Assembly (NCBI GenBank): GCA_035649175.1
Contig: DASRKB010000237.1
Location: forward strand, 1 to 64,000
Length of the DNA stretch: 64,000 nt
Origin: SCGC-AG-212-J23 sp035649175
GTDB lineage: Bacteria > Pseudomonadota > Gammaproteobacteria > Burkholderiales > SG8-39
Direction: 5' to 3'
This document shows, piece after piece, positions 1 through 10,544 of this stretch. The position numbers and the translations under genes are program-made. The notes beneath the pieces are model-generated. The model saw only the letters and a list, made by a program, of their open reading frames with translations, searched no databases and had not been told where the DNA came from. The first letter of the stretch is position 1, and each line of letters opens with the position of its first letter.

Positions 1-641
1 CGGACCTCGGGCCGGCCGGCGTTGATCATGGGCTCCACCGTGAACGTCATGCCCGGTTCCAGCGCAAGTCCCGTGCCGGCCGTGCCGTAATGCAGGACCT
101 GCGGGTCCTCGTGGAACACCCGGCCGATGCCGTGGCCGCAATACTCGCGCACCACCGAAAAGTGATTCTTCTCCACATGATCCTGGATGGCCTGCCCGAT
201 GTCTCCCAGCCTTTTCCCGGGGCCCACCTGCTCGATGCCGAGCCACATGGCGTCGAAGGCGACGGACGAAAGCCGCTCCGCCTGGATCCCGGGTTTGCCG
301 ACAAAGAACATCCTGCTGGTATCGCCATGAAAGCCGTTTTTGATGACCGTCACGTCGATATTCACCACATCACCGGACTTGAGGACCCGGTCCCCGGGGA
401 TCCCGTGACAGACGACATGGTTGACGGAGGTACAGATGGACTTCGGAAATCCCTTGTAATTCAAGGGGGCAGGTATGGCGTGCTGGGTATTGACGATGTA
501 GTTATGACAAATGGAGTTCAGCTCCTCCGTGGTGACACCGGGCACCACGTGCGGGCCGATCATGTCGAGCACGTCCGCTGCCAGCCTTCCGGCGACACGC
601 ATCTGGTCCTGCTCCGCAGGAGTCTTGATAGTTACGTTCAT
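1..641 (-). CDS. map: Methionine aminopeptidase, type I (3' end outside window)
   Basis: Removes the N-terminal methionine from nascent cytosolic proteins using a dinuclear metal centre. The visible 213 residues begin MNVTIKTPAEQDQMRVAG and contain family landmarks: the substrate-pocket segment SVNHVVCHGIPG, the metal-ligand segment VVNIDVTVIKNGFHGDTSRM (two ligand aspartates), the CGHGIGRVFHEDPQV histidine ligand region and the start of the FTVEPMIN segment carrying a ligand glutamate. The C-terminal roughly 50 residues are cut off by the window start. ATG at 639-641 is preceded by an AAGG five bases upstream, which supports this start. The gene stands alone here; in many betaproteobacteria it is divergent from rpsB, which is not seen in this window. 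Confidence 0.95.
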   Translation of the reverse strand, partial: MNVTIKTPAEQDQMRVAGRLAADVLDMIGPHVVPGVTTEELNSICHNYIVNTQHAIPAPLNYKGFPKSICTSVNHVVCHGIPGDRVLKSGDVVNIDVTVIKNGFHGDTSRMFFVGKPGIQAERLSSVAFDAMWLGIEQVGPGKRLGDIGQAIQDHVEKNHFSVVREYCGHGIGRVFHEDPQVLHYGTAGTGLALEPGMTFTVEPMINAGRPEV

Positions 642-792
642 GAAACCTTCGACATGGTCGTAAGAGCTGCCGTTACCGCCAAGTGCCGCAACTCGGTATG
701 AATCGCGTCATCACCGGGGCAGGCGCGACCCCGTCTCGGGCACCGCGCTCTGCGCACCATGTAAGCGCGTGATTCCAGTCTGAAATCCGGCG

Positions 793-821
793 TTGTTGCC
801 GTGCAGGGGGTATGGTATAAA
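793..821 (+). promoter_or_regulatory. Sigma70-like promoter reading rightwards, without an obvious gene
   Basis: TTGTTG at 793-798 and TATAAA at 816-821 are separated by exactly 17 bases. The promoter would read on the plus strand into the 3' end of the minus-strand cyclase-family gene, so it has no sense gene behind it. It may be a remnant of a promoter for a gene once divergent from map (rpsB is the usual neighbour), or it may make an antisense RNA. In high-GC DNA such matches are rarer than in AT-rich DNA but chance is possible. Confidence 0.4.
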
Positions 822-829
822 GCGCGCGC

Positions 830-850
830 CCTTGATGTGGTCGATCAAGG
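830..850 (-). terminator. Hairpin just after the cyclase-family gene
   Basis: CCTTGAT (830-836) and ATCAAGG (844-850) form a perfect 7-bp inverted repeat with a 7-base loop, starting right after the stop codon of the minus-strand gene ending at 851. There is no clear T-run behind it, so it may be a weak or factor-assisted terminator, or a protein-binding palindrome. Confidence 0.3.
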
Positions 851-1894
851 CTAGACGGTGGCGATCGGCGTCGCCGGCGAGCCAACGGCGCCGGGCAGCC
901 GCAGCGGCGGCGCGGTGAGGAGGAAGCGGCTGCGCCCGTGCTCGCGCAGCCAGCGCGCGAGCTCGGTGAAATACCACAGCTCGCCGAGGTGGATGCCGTT
1001 CTTGAACAGACAGTACTCGTGCAGCGGCAGCCAGGCCTGCCGCCGCGGCAGCGGGTCGGTCAGGCCGGTGGCGATGAGCTCGACCGCGTAGTTGTCGGCG
1101 AGCAGGCACGCGAGGCCCGAGTCGCCGATCCACTGCAGGAGCTTGTCGTCGCTGCCGTCCAGGCCGGCGCAGGTGTGGTGGACGAGCTGCGGGTCCGGTT
1201 TCTTGTTCATTTCCAGGAGCACGTCGGCGAAGCCGGTATAGAGGCAGACCATGTCGCCCCGCTCCACTTGCACAAGATCTTTTTCCAGGACTTTCATCAG
1301 GTCGTCGTACCCGACGGCCTTGCGCGCGCGGCCGAAGTGGTGGTGCAGGTCGATCATCACGCCCCGCCCCTGCGCCCCATGCTGGGCGAGCCCCTCGATG
1401 CCCAGGGCGCGTGCCGCGCTGCCCTCGAAGCGCGCCCAGGACTCGGCTGCGGCGTTCTCGGCGGCCGGCACCACGTGCTCGCCGGCGCGGAAGCCGTTGT
1501 AGAACACGAGCTCGGCCTTCCCGTCGCCGTCGGCGTCGAAGCGGGCGCCGACGTGGGCGAAGGAGTCCCACTGCGTCGAGTACTGGAGCGTGAGCAGCGC
1601 CTGGTCGTCGCAGATCACGTCGGTCATCGACGCGTTGTACTCGTCGAGCGGCCGGCAGAAGAATTGCCGGCCCTCGCGCGCGGTGGCCGCGAGCCGCGGC
1701 GGCTGGCGCCGGGGGTTGAGCACGTTGCCGCCCGGGTAGTCGAGCGGCAGCGAGCAGCAGAAGACGATGCCCTCCTTCACCTCGGCCACGCCCTCCAGCA
1801 CCTTCTCGCGCGTGACGAGGTTCATGCGTCCGCGCTGGTCGTCCGGGCCGAAATCGCCCCAGTTCGATCCGGGTGGTCGCTGAGTCCACCTCAT
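851..1894 (-). CDS. Cyclase-family metal-dependent hydrolase
   Basis: 347-residue member of the cyclase / kynurenine-formamidase-like superfamily (PF04199), cytosolic, usually a Mn/Zn-dependent amide, lactone or ester hydrolase. Visible landmarks are QWDSFAHVGARFDADGDG (metal-binding His in the family's HxG-type motif), a second cluster MIDLHHHFGR, and the C-terminal PLHEYCLFKNGIHLGELWYF segment, which matches the larger cyclase subfamily that includes many aromatic and terpenoid catabolic genes. The ATG overlaps the stop of the upstream MaoC gene by four bases (ATGA), so it is translationally coupled and last in a five-gene acyl-CoA operon. The substrate is unknown; ring or lactone opening of a CoA-pathway intermediate is a reasonable guess. 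Confidence 0.8.
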   Translation of the reverse strand: MRWTQRPPGSNWGDFGPDDQRGRMNLVTREKVLEGVAEVKEGIVFCCSLPLDYPGGNVLNPRRQPPRLAATAREGRQFFCRPLDEYNASMTDVICDDQALLTLQYSTQWDSFAHVGARFDADGDGKAELVFYNGFRAGEHVVPAAENAAAESWARFEGSAARALGIEGLAQHGAQGRGVMIDLHHHFGRARKAVGYDDLMKVLEKDLVQVERGDMVCLYTGFADVLLEMNKKPDPQLVHHTCAGLDGSDDKLLQWIGDSGLACLLADNYAVELIATGLTDPLPRRQAWLPLHEYCLFKNGIHLGELWYFTELARWLREHGRSRFLLTAPPLRLPGAVGSPATPIATV

Positions 1895-2340
1895 GCGTAG
1901 TAGTGGCGCCCGATCCACTCGGCGACGAGGGCGGGCTTGTCCCTGCCTTCGATCTCGACCGTCACGTTCCAGGTGACCTGCACGCCGTTGCCCTCGATCG
2001 GCTCGAACTTGGCGAGGGTGAAGCGCGCGCGCACGCGCGCGCCGCTCGGCACCGGCGAGGTAAATCGCACGCGGTTCAGGCCGTAGTTGACGCCCATGCG
2101 CCGGTCGGAAAAGGAGAAGGTGCGCTCCGACAGGTGAGAAAGCATCGACAGCGTGAGGAAGCCGTGCGCGATGGTGCCGCCGAAGGGCGAGCCCTTCGCG
2201 CGCTCGGGATCGACGTGGATCCACTGGAAGTCCTCGATCGCGTTCGCGAACGTGTCGATGCGTGCCTGGTCGATCGTGACCCAGGGCGACACGCCCACCT
2301 CTTGCCCGACACGGCTCGCCAGCTCGCGGATGCTCGCCAT
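1891..2340 (-). CDS. MaoC-family (R)-specific enoyl-CoA hydratase, NodN-like
   Basis: 149-residue hot-dog-fold protein. The hydratase-2 motif region is clear: ERAKGSPFGGTIAHGFLTLS, with the catalytic Asp/His pair typical of MaoC hydratases represented by IHVDPERA and the AHGF segment. The N-terminus DFQWIHVDPERA is typical of NodN-type proteins. The protein should hydrate a trans-2-enoyl-CoA to the (R)-3-hydroxyacyl-CoA. It sits one base after the enoyl-CoA hydratase gene and overlaps the cyclase-family gene by four bases, so it belongs to the same transcript. Acyl chain length and natural substrate cannot be read from the sequence. Confidence 0.88.
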   Translation of the reverse strand: MASIRELASRVGQEVGVSPWVTIDQARIDTFANAIEDFQWIHVDPERAKGSPFGGTIAHGFLTLSMLSHLSERTFSFSDRRMGVNYGLNRVRFTSPVPSGARVRARFTLAKFEPIEGNGVQVTWNVTVEIEGRDKPALVAEWIGRHYYA

Positions 2341-2341
2341 C

Positions 2342-3103
2342 TCAGAAGCGCGAGAAGTCGGGCTTGCGCTTCTCCAGGAAGGCGCTCATGGCCTCCTTCG
2401 CCTCGGGCGAGGCGAGGCGCTCGACGAACAGCCTCCCCTCCTCCGCGATCCGCGCCTGCACCTCGGGCGCTTGCGCCTGCTTCATCAGCCGCTTGGTCAG
2501 TCTCAAGGATTCCGGCGGCAGCGCCGCGAGCATGGATGCCGTTCTTTCCGCTCTTGCAAGTAATTCGTCTTTTGACACGATATCGGTGACGATGCCGGCG
2601 TCCAGCGCCTCCCGGGCGGTGAAGGGCTGCCCGAGCAAGAGCAGCTTCGCCGCGCGCTGGTAGCCGGCCAGGCGCGGAAGGAGCAGCGTCGAGCCGAACT
2701 CGGGGACGATGCCGAGCGGCACGAAGGGCAGCTGGAAGCGCGCGTCTTCGGCGGCAAGAACGAAGTCGCAGTGCAGGAGAAGCGTGGTGCCGATGCCCAC
2801 CGCCGGGCCGCCGACCGCGGCGACCACCGGCTTCTCGAGCGCGGGCAGGACCTGGAAAAGGCCGAACACCGGCGACTCGCCGGGCTTCCTCTCGAGGAAG
2901 TCCGAAACATCGTTGCCGGCGGTGAAGCACTCGGCGCTGCCGCAAAGCAGGATGACGCGCACCTGCGGGTCCCTGGCGGCCGCGTCGAGCGCGGCGGTAA
3001 GCTGCGCGTACATCTCGGCAGTCAGCGCGTTCTTCTTGTCGGGCCGCGAGAGCTCGATGCGCGCGATGCGCTCGCGCGTCTTGCTCAGGACCTTGCCGCT
3101 CAT
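2342..3103 (-). CDS. Enoyl-CoA hydratase/isomerase (crotonase family)
   Basis: 253-residue crotonase-fold enzyme. The oxyanion-hole segments are present: SAECFTAGNDVSDF near residue 60 and PAVGIGTTLLLHCDFVLAAE near residue 105. In the second active-site region, FQLPFVPLGIVPEFGSTLLLP, a Pro-rich LGIVPEFGS replaces the PExxLGxxPGxGG of classical hydratases. That pattern is common in enoyl-CoA isomerases and in PaaG/YhaR-like paralogues, so isomerase activity is a real alternative. The ATG overlaps the stop of the upstream GGDEF gene by four bases (ATGA). Operon partners are the acyl-CoA ligase and the MaoC hydratase, consistent with beta-oxidation of an activated acid. Confidence 0.88.
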   Translation of the reverse strand: MSGKVLSKTRERIARIELSRPDKKNALTAEMYAQLTAALDAAARDPQVRVILLCGSAECFTAGNDVSDFLERKPGESPVFGLFQVLPALEKPVVAAVGGPAVGIGTTLLLHCDFVLAAEDARFQLPFVPLGIVPEFGSTLLLPRLAGYQRAAKLLLLGQPFTAREALDAGIVTDIVSKDELLARAERTASMLAALPPESLRLTKRLMKQAQAPEVQARIAEEGRLFVERLASPEAKEAMSAFLEKRKPDFSRF

Positions 3104-4206
3104 GCGCTCCGCACCTGGTTGCGGCCGCCGTGCTTCGCCTCGTAGAGCGCGCCGTCGGCCCGGTGCAGCGTCTGCGTCGTGCTTTCGCTCTTGCGCCAGC
3201 CCGTCATGCCGGCCGATACGGTGACGGAGAGCCCGGGCGCGATGGCGCTCCAGTCGTGCGCCTGCACTGCCACGCGGATGCGCTCGAGGGCGTCGCGCGC
3301 CGCGCCGGGCGCCGTGGTGGTCAGGATCATCATGAACTCCTCGCCGCCGTAGCGGCCGAACACGTCGGTTTCGCGCATTGTGGCATGGACGATCTCCGCG
3401 AACGCGCGCAGCACGGCGTCGCCTGCGGCATGCCCGTGCGTGTCGTTCACCGCCTTGAAGCGGTCGAGGTCGAGGAGTGCCAGGCAGAAGTCCTGGCCGG
3501 TGCGCTCGGCGCGCGCCCTTTCCTGCTCCAGGCGCGCCATCAGCGCGCGACGGTTTAGCGTCTTGGTGAGCTCGTCGTGGCTCACGAGCTCCTGGATCTG
3601 CTCCATCGACTCGGCGAGCCTCCTGCGGCTGTCGGCGAGCCGCGCGCGCATCCCGGCGGCGTAGACGCTCAGGAAGACGCAGCGCCCGAGCACGAGCGAG
3701 AAGAAGAGCCATCCGAGCGCAAGCTCCGAGGCTATGGCGACGCGATCCGAGGTCAAGTGGAGGACCAGTCCCGTGCCCAGCGCGGCTGCCACCCAGAGCG
3801 CGAGCGCCGTGCCGATGGGGAGCCAGATCATGCCGAAGGCGAACACGGTGAAGAGATTGACGAGCCAGGGCCAGCCGATCTGCGGGGCTTGCGCGACTAC
3901 GCCGAGCTGCATGGCAATCGCAACCGCGACTTGCGGCGCCACCATGCCGGGATCGGCAAAGCGCTGGCTCCAGCCGCTCGCGATACCTGCATAGACGGCG
4001 CCGTTCAGGGGCAGCGCGACAAGCAGATACGCAAGGCCGACCGAGTAAGGGATGGCGCCGGCCGCGGCGAACAGGAGCAGGAACGCCGCGTCGAGGGCGT
4101 AGCTCGCCGCGGCGCCGCCCACCCACAGCATGCGGGTGCGCTGGTCGCGCAGCTCGGCGCTCTTGGCCCGGATCGCCCTGCCGAGCTTCTCGTCGAGCGC
4201 GGCCAC
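3100..4206 (-). CDS. Membrane-bound diguanylate cyclase (GGDEF)
   Basis: 368-residue protein with an N-terminal membrane block of about five to six helices (residues 27-185) and a C-terminal GGDEF domain (about 205-365). The active-site motif is RYGGEEF (GGEEF at 287-291) and the inhibitory I-site RETD lies at the canonical five-residue distance upstream, so an active, product-inhibited enzyme making c-di-GMP from two GTP is expected. The membrane part is MASE-like but I cannot name the subtype. GTG start at 4204-4206; the ligase stop lies one base upstream, so the two are translationally coupled. It sits inside an otherwise metabolic operon between the acyl-CoA ligase and the hydratase, which is unusual. 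Confidence 0.9.
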   Translation of the reverse strand: MAALDEKLGRAIRAKSAELRDQRTRMLWVGGAAASYALDAAFLLLFAAAGAIPYSVGLAYLLVALPLNGAVYAGIASGWSQRFADPGMVAPQVAVAIAMQLGVVAQAPQIGWPWLVNLFTVFAFGMIWLPIGTALALWVAAALGTGLVLHLTSDRVAIASELALGWLFFSLVLGRCVFLSVYAAGMRARLADSRRRLAESMEQIQELVSHDELTKTLNRRALMARLEQERARAERTGQDFCLALLDLDRFKAVNDTHGHAAGDAVLRAFAEIVHATMRETDVFGRYGGEEFMMILTTTAPGAARDALERIRVAVQAHDWSAIAPGLSVTVSAGMTGWRKSESTTQTLHRADGALYEAKHGGRNQVRSA

Positions 4207-4207
4207 G

Positions 4208-5830
<1,623 letters not shown>

Positions 5831-5856
5831 GGCTGGCTCCTCCTCGCGCCTAGTTT

Positions 5857-5892
5857 AGAAGAGAAAGGCCGCCCGCAGACGGCCTCTCTTCT
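5857..5892 (-). terminator. Rho-independent terminator of the liv operon
   Basis: On the minus strand GGCCG and CGGCC pair around an eight-base loop, extended by AGAAGAGA/TCTCTTCT pairing with a small bulge, and are followed by TTTCTCTTCT. It lies between the receptor gene stop at 5911 and the acyl-CoA ligase start at 5830. The plus strand side is also T-rich (CTTCTTTCTT), so it could work in both directions. Confidence 0.7.
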
Positions 5893-5910
5893 TTCTTCCC
5901 GTGCTGGTCG

Positions 5911-7125
5911 TTACTGACCTAGGACGTCGCCGAACTCCACATAGCGCTTGCCGTCGAAGCGCCCGAGCTGGATCGCCTCGATCGGCGCGAAGTCCTTCGG
6001 GCTGGTGTGCAGGTGGACACCCGGCAGCAGCATCGGCACCTGGATGTTCTTCAGGTTCGCCGCCTGGCGCATGACGTTCTCGCGCGTCAGGTCATCGCCG
6101 CATTGCAGGAGCACCTGGTGCAGCGTGGAGGACACCGCGTAGGCGTAGACGTAGAAGGCGTCGGTGGTGCTCACGCCCGGGTTGTACTTCTTCATCCACT
6201 CCAGCCAGGCCTTGTAGTCCTTGTCGTTGTGCCACTGCGGGTCGGACGCGTCCTTGAGGTAGAGCGACGAGATGATTCCCTTGGACGCCTCGAAGCCGGC
6301 GGGCTTGAGCACGTTGTCGATGCTGGAGGACACGTTGTTCAGGAAGTGCTCCGGCTTCCAGCCGATCTCGTGCGCCTTGCGGATCGCCTGCGCGGCGAAC
6401 TTAGGCGTGGTGATGTTGAAGAACGCGTCCGCGCCCGAGCCCTTCAGCGTCACGATCTGCGAGTCGACCGTCGGGTCGGTCACTTCGTAGCTCACTTCTT
6501 TTACGATCATGCTGTCCGCCTTGCTGCCGAGCCCGTCGCGGAAGCCCTTGAGGTAGTCCTTGCCGTAGTCGTCGTTCTGGTAAAGGACGCCGATCTTCGC
6601 CTTGGGAAGGTTCTTCAGGATGTACGCGGCGTAGGCCTTCGCCTCGGCCTGGTAGTTCGGCTGCCAGCCCATGGTCCAGGGATGGCCCTTCGGGTCGTTC
6701 CACTTGGTCGCGCCGGTCGCGACGAAGAGCTGCGGCACCTTGCGCGCGTTCATGTACTTGTGGATCGCCGTGTTGCCGGGGGTGCCGAGCGACTGGAACA
6801 CCAGCAGCACCTGCTCCTGCTCGACCAGGCGGCGCACCTGCTCGACCGTGCGCGGGGGGCTGTAGCCGTCGTCCAGCGTGATGAAGTTGACCTTGCGGCC
6901 GTTGACGCCGCCGAGGTCATTCACCAGCTTCCAGTACGAGGCGATGCCCTTGCCGATCGAGCCGTAGGCCGACGCCGGCCCGCTGTAGGGGTTGACGTTG
7001 CCGATCTTGATCTCGGTGTCGCTCGCGCCCGGCCCGTACTTCTTCTGCGCCTGCGCCGGTCCCACCGCCAGCGCGAGCGCGATGGCTGCCGCGAAACCGC
7101 CCAACCACTTCTGCTTCGTTCTCAT
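5911..7125 (-). CDS. Branched-chain amino-acid-type ABC transporter substrate-binding protein
   Basis: 404-residue periplasmic receptor of the Leu/Ile/Val-binding (Peripla_BP_6) family. A signal peptide is visible (MRTKQKW, hydrophobic stretch, cleavage after AQAQ near residue 26). The mature part starts GPGASDTEIKIGNVNPYSG, followed by the DDGYSPPRTVEQVRRLVEQE and LYQNDDYGKDYLKG segments typical of the family. It is the last gene of livGFHM-receptor and overlaps livM by four bases (ATGA), with an AGGAG ribosome site seven bases before the ATG. This receptor clade is often found beside acyl-CoA ligases and takes up aromatic or short carboxylic acids as well as amino acids; the ligand here is unknown. 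Confidence 0.92.
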   Translation of the reverse strand: MRTKQKWLGGFAAAIALALAVGPAQAQKKYGPGASDTEIKIGNVNPYSGPASAYGSIGKGIASYWKLVNDLGGVNGRKVNFITLDDGYSPPRTVEQVRRLVEQEQVLLVFQSLGTPGNTAIHKYMNARKVPQLFVATGATKWNDPKGHPWTMGWQPNYQAEAKAYAAYILKNLPKAKIGVLYQNDDYGKDYLKGFRDGLGSKADSMIVKEVSYEVTDPTVDSQIVTLKGSGADAFFNITTPKFAAQAIRKAHEIGWKPEHFLNNVSSSIDNVLKPAGFEASKGIISSLYLKDASDPQWHNDKDYKAWLEWMKKYNPGVSTTDAFYVYAYAVSSTLHQVLLQCGDDLTRENVMRQAANLKNIQVPMLLPGVHLHTSPKDFAPIEAIQLGRFDGKRYVEFGDVLGQ

Positions 7126-8108
7126 GAGGCTTCTCCTGTGACGTGGGAACTGCGTTGAATGCGCCGCCGCGCCCAATCCCAGGCGAGGCGAAGAAAGCCC
7201 GCGATGCCCACCGGCATCACGAACATGAACACGATAAGGAAGGCGCCGAAGATCGCCTGCGGCGCGGCGCGCGAGATGCCTTCCGAGATGTGCGGCACGA
7301 AGAGCACGAAGGCCGCGCCGAACACCGCGCCGCTGATCGAGTAGATGCCGCCGATCACCGCGCCGATGAGGAAGACGAAGGACAGCCCCACCTGGAAGCT
7401 GTCGGGGGCGACGAACTGCACCGCGATCGCCCCCAGCGCCCCTGCCACGCCGGCATACATGGCGCTCACCCCGAAGGTGACCGACTTGTAGATCGCCGAA
7501 TTGATGCCCATGGCGCGCGCCGCGGTCGGCTGGTCGCGGATCGCGACGATGGCGCGCCCGACGCGTCCGCGCAGCAGGTTCCACGCGAGCACGAACATGA
7601 GGATGGCGACGGCCAGCGTGAAGTAATAGAGCCACTCGTCCTGGTTGAGCGGCAGGCCGAACGGCGCCTCCGGCTTGATGAGCACGATGCCCTGCACGCC
7701 CCCCGTCCATTGCTCGATGCCCTTCCACTTGAGGATGGAGGGCATTGCCACCGCCAGGGACAGCGTGGCGAGCGCGAGGAACAGGCCCTCCAGGCGCAGC
7801 GCCGGCAGGCCGAACAGGAACCCGGCCGCGAGGCACACCGCCGCCGCCGCGGGCAGCGTCGCCCAGTAGGGCACGTTGTAGTGCGCCATCAGGATCGCCG
7901 CGGTGTACGAGCCGATCGCATAGAAGGCCCCGTGGCCGAGCGTGAACTGGCCGTTGAATCCCGTGAGGATGTTAAGCCCGAGAAGCGCGATCGCATAGAC
8001 CATCACCAGCGTGAACTGGAAGGTGCGGTAGTCGCTGACGAGGAAAGGCAGCGCGCAGACGACGATCAAGCCCGCGGCTAGGGCCGCGATGCGCCAGTCG
8101 GGCTTCAT
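7122..8108 (-). CDS. livM: ABC transporter permease, LivM type
   Basis: 328-residue inner-membrane permease with about nine to ten hydrophobic segments. The LivM/LivH signature region NILTGFNGQFTLGHGAFYAIG is present near residue 45, and the cytoplasmic coupling region GRVGRAIVAIRDQPTAARAMG near residue 185 contacts the ATPase. Its ATG overlaps the livH stop (8105-8108, ATGA) and its own stop overlaps the receptor start. It forms the channel with LivH, powered by LivF and LivG. Confidence 0.93.
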   Translation of the reverse strand: MKPDWRIAALAAGLIVVCALPFLVSDYRTFQFTLVMVYAIALLGLNILTGFNGQFTLGHGAFYAIGSYTAAILMAHYNVPYWATLPAAAAVCLAAGFLFGLPALRLEGLFLALATLSLAVAMPSILKWKGIEQWTGGVQGIVLIKPEAPFGLPLNQDEWLYYFTLAVAILMFVLAWNLLRGRVGRAIVAIRDQPTAARAMGINSAIYKSVTFGVSAMYAGVAGALGAIAVQFVAPDSFQVGLSFVFLIGAVIGGIYSISGAVFGAAFVLFVPHISEGISRAAPQAIFGAFLIVFMFVMPVGIAGFLRLAWDWARRRIQRSSHVTGEAS

Positions 8109-8976
8109 ACGCGCGTCACCACGGTGCGGCCGAACATGCCCGCGGGCTTGACCACGAGGACTCCGATGATGATGACGAGCGCGACGGTCAGCTTGAGCTC
8201 CGTGCCCACCACGTAAACCCCCATGATGTTCTCCAGCACGCCCATGGCGAAGCCGCCGATCACCGCGCCCCAGGGGTTGTCGATCCCGCCGAGCAGCGCG
8301 CCGGCGAACGCGTAGATGAGGACGAAGCCCATCATGTTGGGCTCGAGGAAGACGAGCGGCGCCACCATGATGCCGGCGACGGCGCCGAGCGCCGCGGCGA
8401 GGCCCCAGCCGAGCGCGAGCATCCAGCCCACGCGGATGCCGACGAGCCGGCTCGAGACCGGGTTCTCCGCCGCGGCGCGCATGGCCAGGCCGAGCGGCGT
8501 GAAGCGGAAGAACGCATAGACGATGGCGAGGGTGACGAGCACCACGGCGAAGAGCCCCGCCTGGTGCCCCGAGAGGTAGCCGCCCAGGTACGCCTCGGCC
8601 GGGAAGGGGCTGGGGAAGGACTTCAGCGTGTACTCCCAGGTCCAGCCGGCGAGCGAGTTGAGGATGAGGAACAGGCCGATGAACACCGTCACGACGGAAA
8701 GCGTGGCGTCGTGCGACTCGAAGGGCCGGATCACGATGCGCTCGATCGCCACGCCGCCCACGAAGGAGATGGCGAGGGTGAGGAAGAAGGCACCCCAGTA
8801 GGGCATGCCCCACTGGATGAGCTGCCAGGCGAGGTAGGTGGAGAACATCGCCATCTCGCCTTGCGCGAAGTTCACCACGTGCGTCGCCTTGTAGATCATC
8901 ACCACGGCGAGCGCGAGGCTCGCATAGATCCCGCCGGTGGCGAGGCCCGAGAGCACTTGGAGGAGGAAGGCGTCCA

Positions 8977-8977
<1 letters not shown>
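8105..8977 (-). CDS. livH: ABC transporter permease, LivH type
   Basis: 290-residue permease with about eight membrane segments. It begins MDAFLLQVLSGLATGGIYAS, a classic LivH N-terminus, followed by the NFAQGEMAMFSTYLAW signature and the coupling region FRFTPLGLAMRAAAENP. The start codon shares one base with the stop of livF (TGATG), and the end overlaps livM by four bases. All five transport genes are thus in one transcript in the order G-F-H-M-receptor. Confidence 0.94.
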
Positions 8978-9689
<712 letters not shown>

Positions 9690-9690
<1 letters not shown>

Positions 9691-10475
9691 CAGTGGGTCG
9701 TCCCCAGGTAGGCGCTGATCACGTCGGCGTGCCGCCGCACCTCGGCCGGCGTGCCCTCTGCGATCTTGCGCCCGAAGTTGAGCGCCACCACCCGGTCCGA
9801 GGTGCTCATGACGAGCGACATGTGGTGCTCGACCAGGAGGATCGTGATGCCGAGCGCATCGCGCACGTGCTTCATGAGCGTCGCGAGGGCGCTCACCTCC
9901 TCGTGGTTCAGCCCGCCCGCCGGCTCGTCGAGCAGCAGAAGCTTGGGCTTGGCGGCGAGCGCGCGCCCGAGCTCGACGCGCTTCTGCGTGCCGAACGGCA
10001 GGTCCATGACGCGGGCGTGCGCGACGGCACCGAGCTCGAGAAGCGCGACGATCTTCATCGCCTCGGCATGCAGCCCGTCCTCTTCGCGCTGCACGAAGGG
10101 CAGGCGCAGCGCGTTGGAGAAGAATCCGCCGCTGCTGCGGCAGTGTCCGCCCGCCATGACGTTCTGCAGGACCGTCATGGTGCGGAAGAGCGCGAGATTC
10201 TGGAACGTGCGCCCGATGCCGGCCTGGGCGATGCGATGAATCGGCAGCTCGAGGAGCGACGTTCCCTCGAAGCGAATGTCGCCCCGGTCGAGCGGATAGA
10301 GGCGCGACAGACAGTTGAAGAGCGTCGTCTTGCCGGCGCCGTTAGGGCCGATCAGGCCGACGATCTGGCCGCGCTCGACGTCGAAGGAAACGCCGTCGAG
10401 CGCGACGATGCCGCCGAAGTGCACGGCAACGTTCTCCACGCGCAGCAAGGGCTGCGGCTCGTCGCGTACGGCCAT
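9690..10475 (-). CDS. livG: ABC transporter ATPase, LivG type
   Basis: 261-residue ATPase, first gene of the transport operon. Walker A is IGPNGAGKTTLF (near residue 41), followed by GIGRTFQNLALFRTMTVLQN (Q-loop). The signature is degenerate, DLPFGTQKRVELGRAL, as is common in LivG proteins, and Walker B is LLLLDEPAGGLNHEE. The ATG follows a GAGGAGGAG purine tract. The gene is divergent from the GntR-type regulator; the 13-bp operator at 10525-10537 lies about 50 bases upstream, so the regulator probably controls this operon. Confidence 0.94.
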
Positions 10476-10508
10476 CTCCTCCTCGTCCTCGTCGTCCTTT
10501 GCGGATCG

Positions 10509-10544
10509 TTGTTTCTTTCGTCCGATTGTCGGACAATAAATTTG
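10509..10544 (+). promoter_or_regulatory. Promoter of the GntR-type gene, apparently leaderless
   Basis: TTGTTT (10509-10514), 17-base spacer, GACAAT (10532-10537), then exactly seven bases to the ATG at 10545. Transcription would begin at or next to the start codon, so the mRNA would have no 5' leader or ribosome-binding site. The -10 hexamer is also the right half of the operator palindrome, so a bound repressor would cover it directly. Confidence 0.5.
10525..10537. promoter_or_regulatory. Perfect 13-bp palindromic operator ATTGTC-G-GACAAT
   Basis: ATTGTC and GACAAT flank one central G. Palindromes of the form TTGTCnGACAA are known binding sites of FCD-subfamily GntR regulators, and this one lies between a divergent FCD-type gene and the liv operon. 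It overlaps the predicted -10 of the regulator and sits upstream of livG. Inferred role: autorepression plus control of the transporter. Confidence 0.65.
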
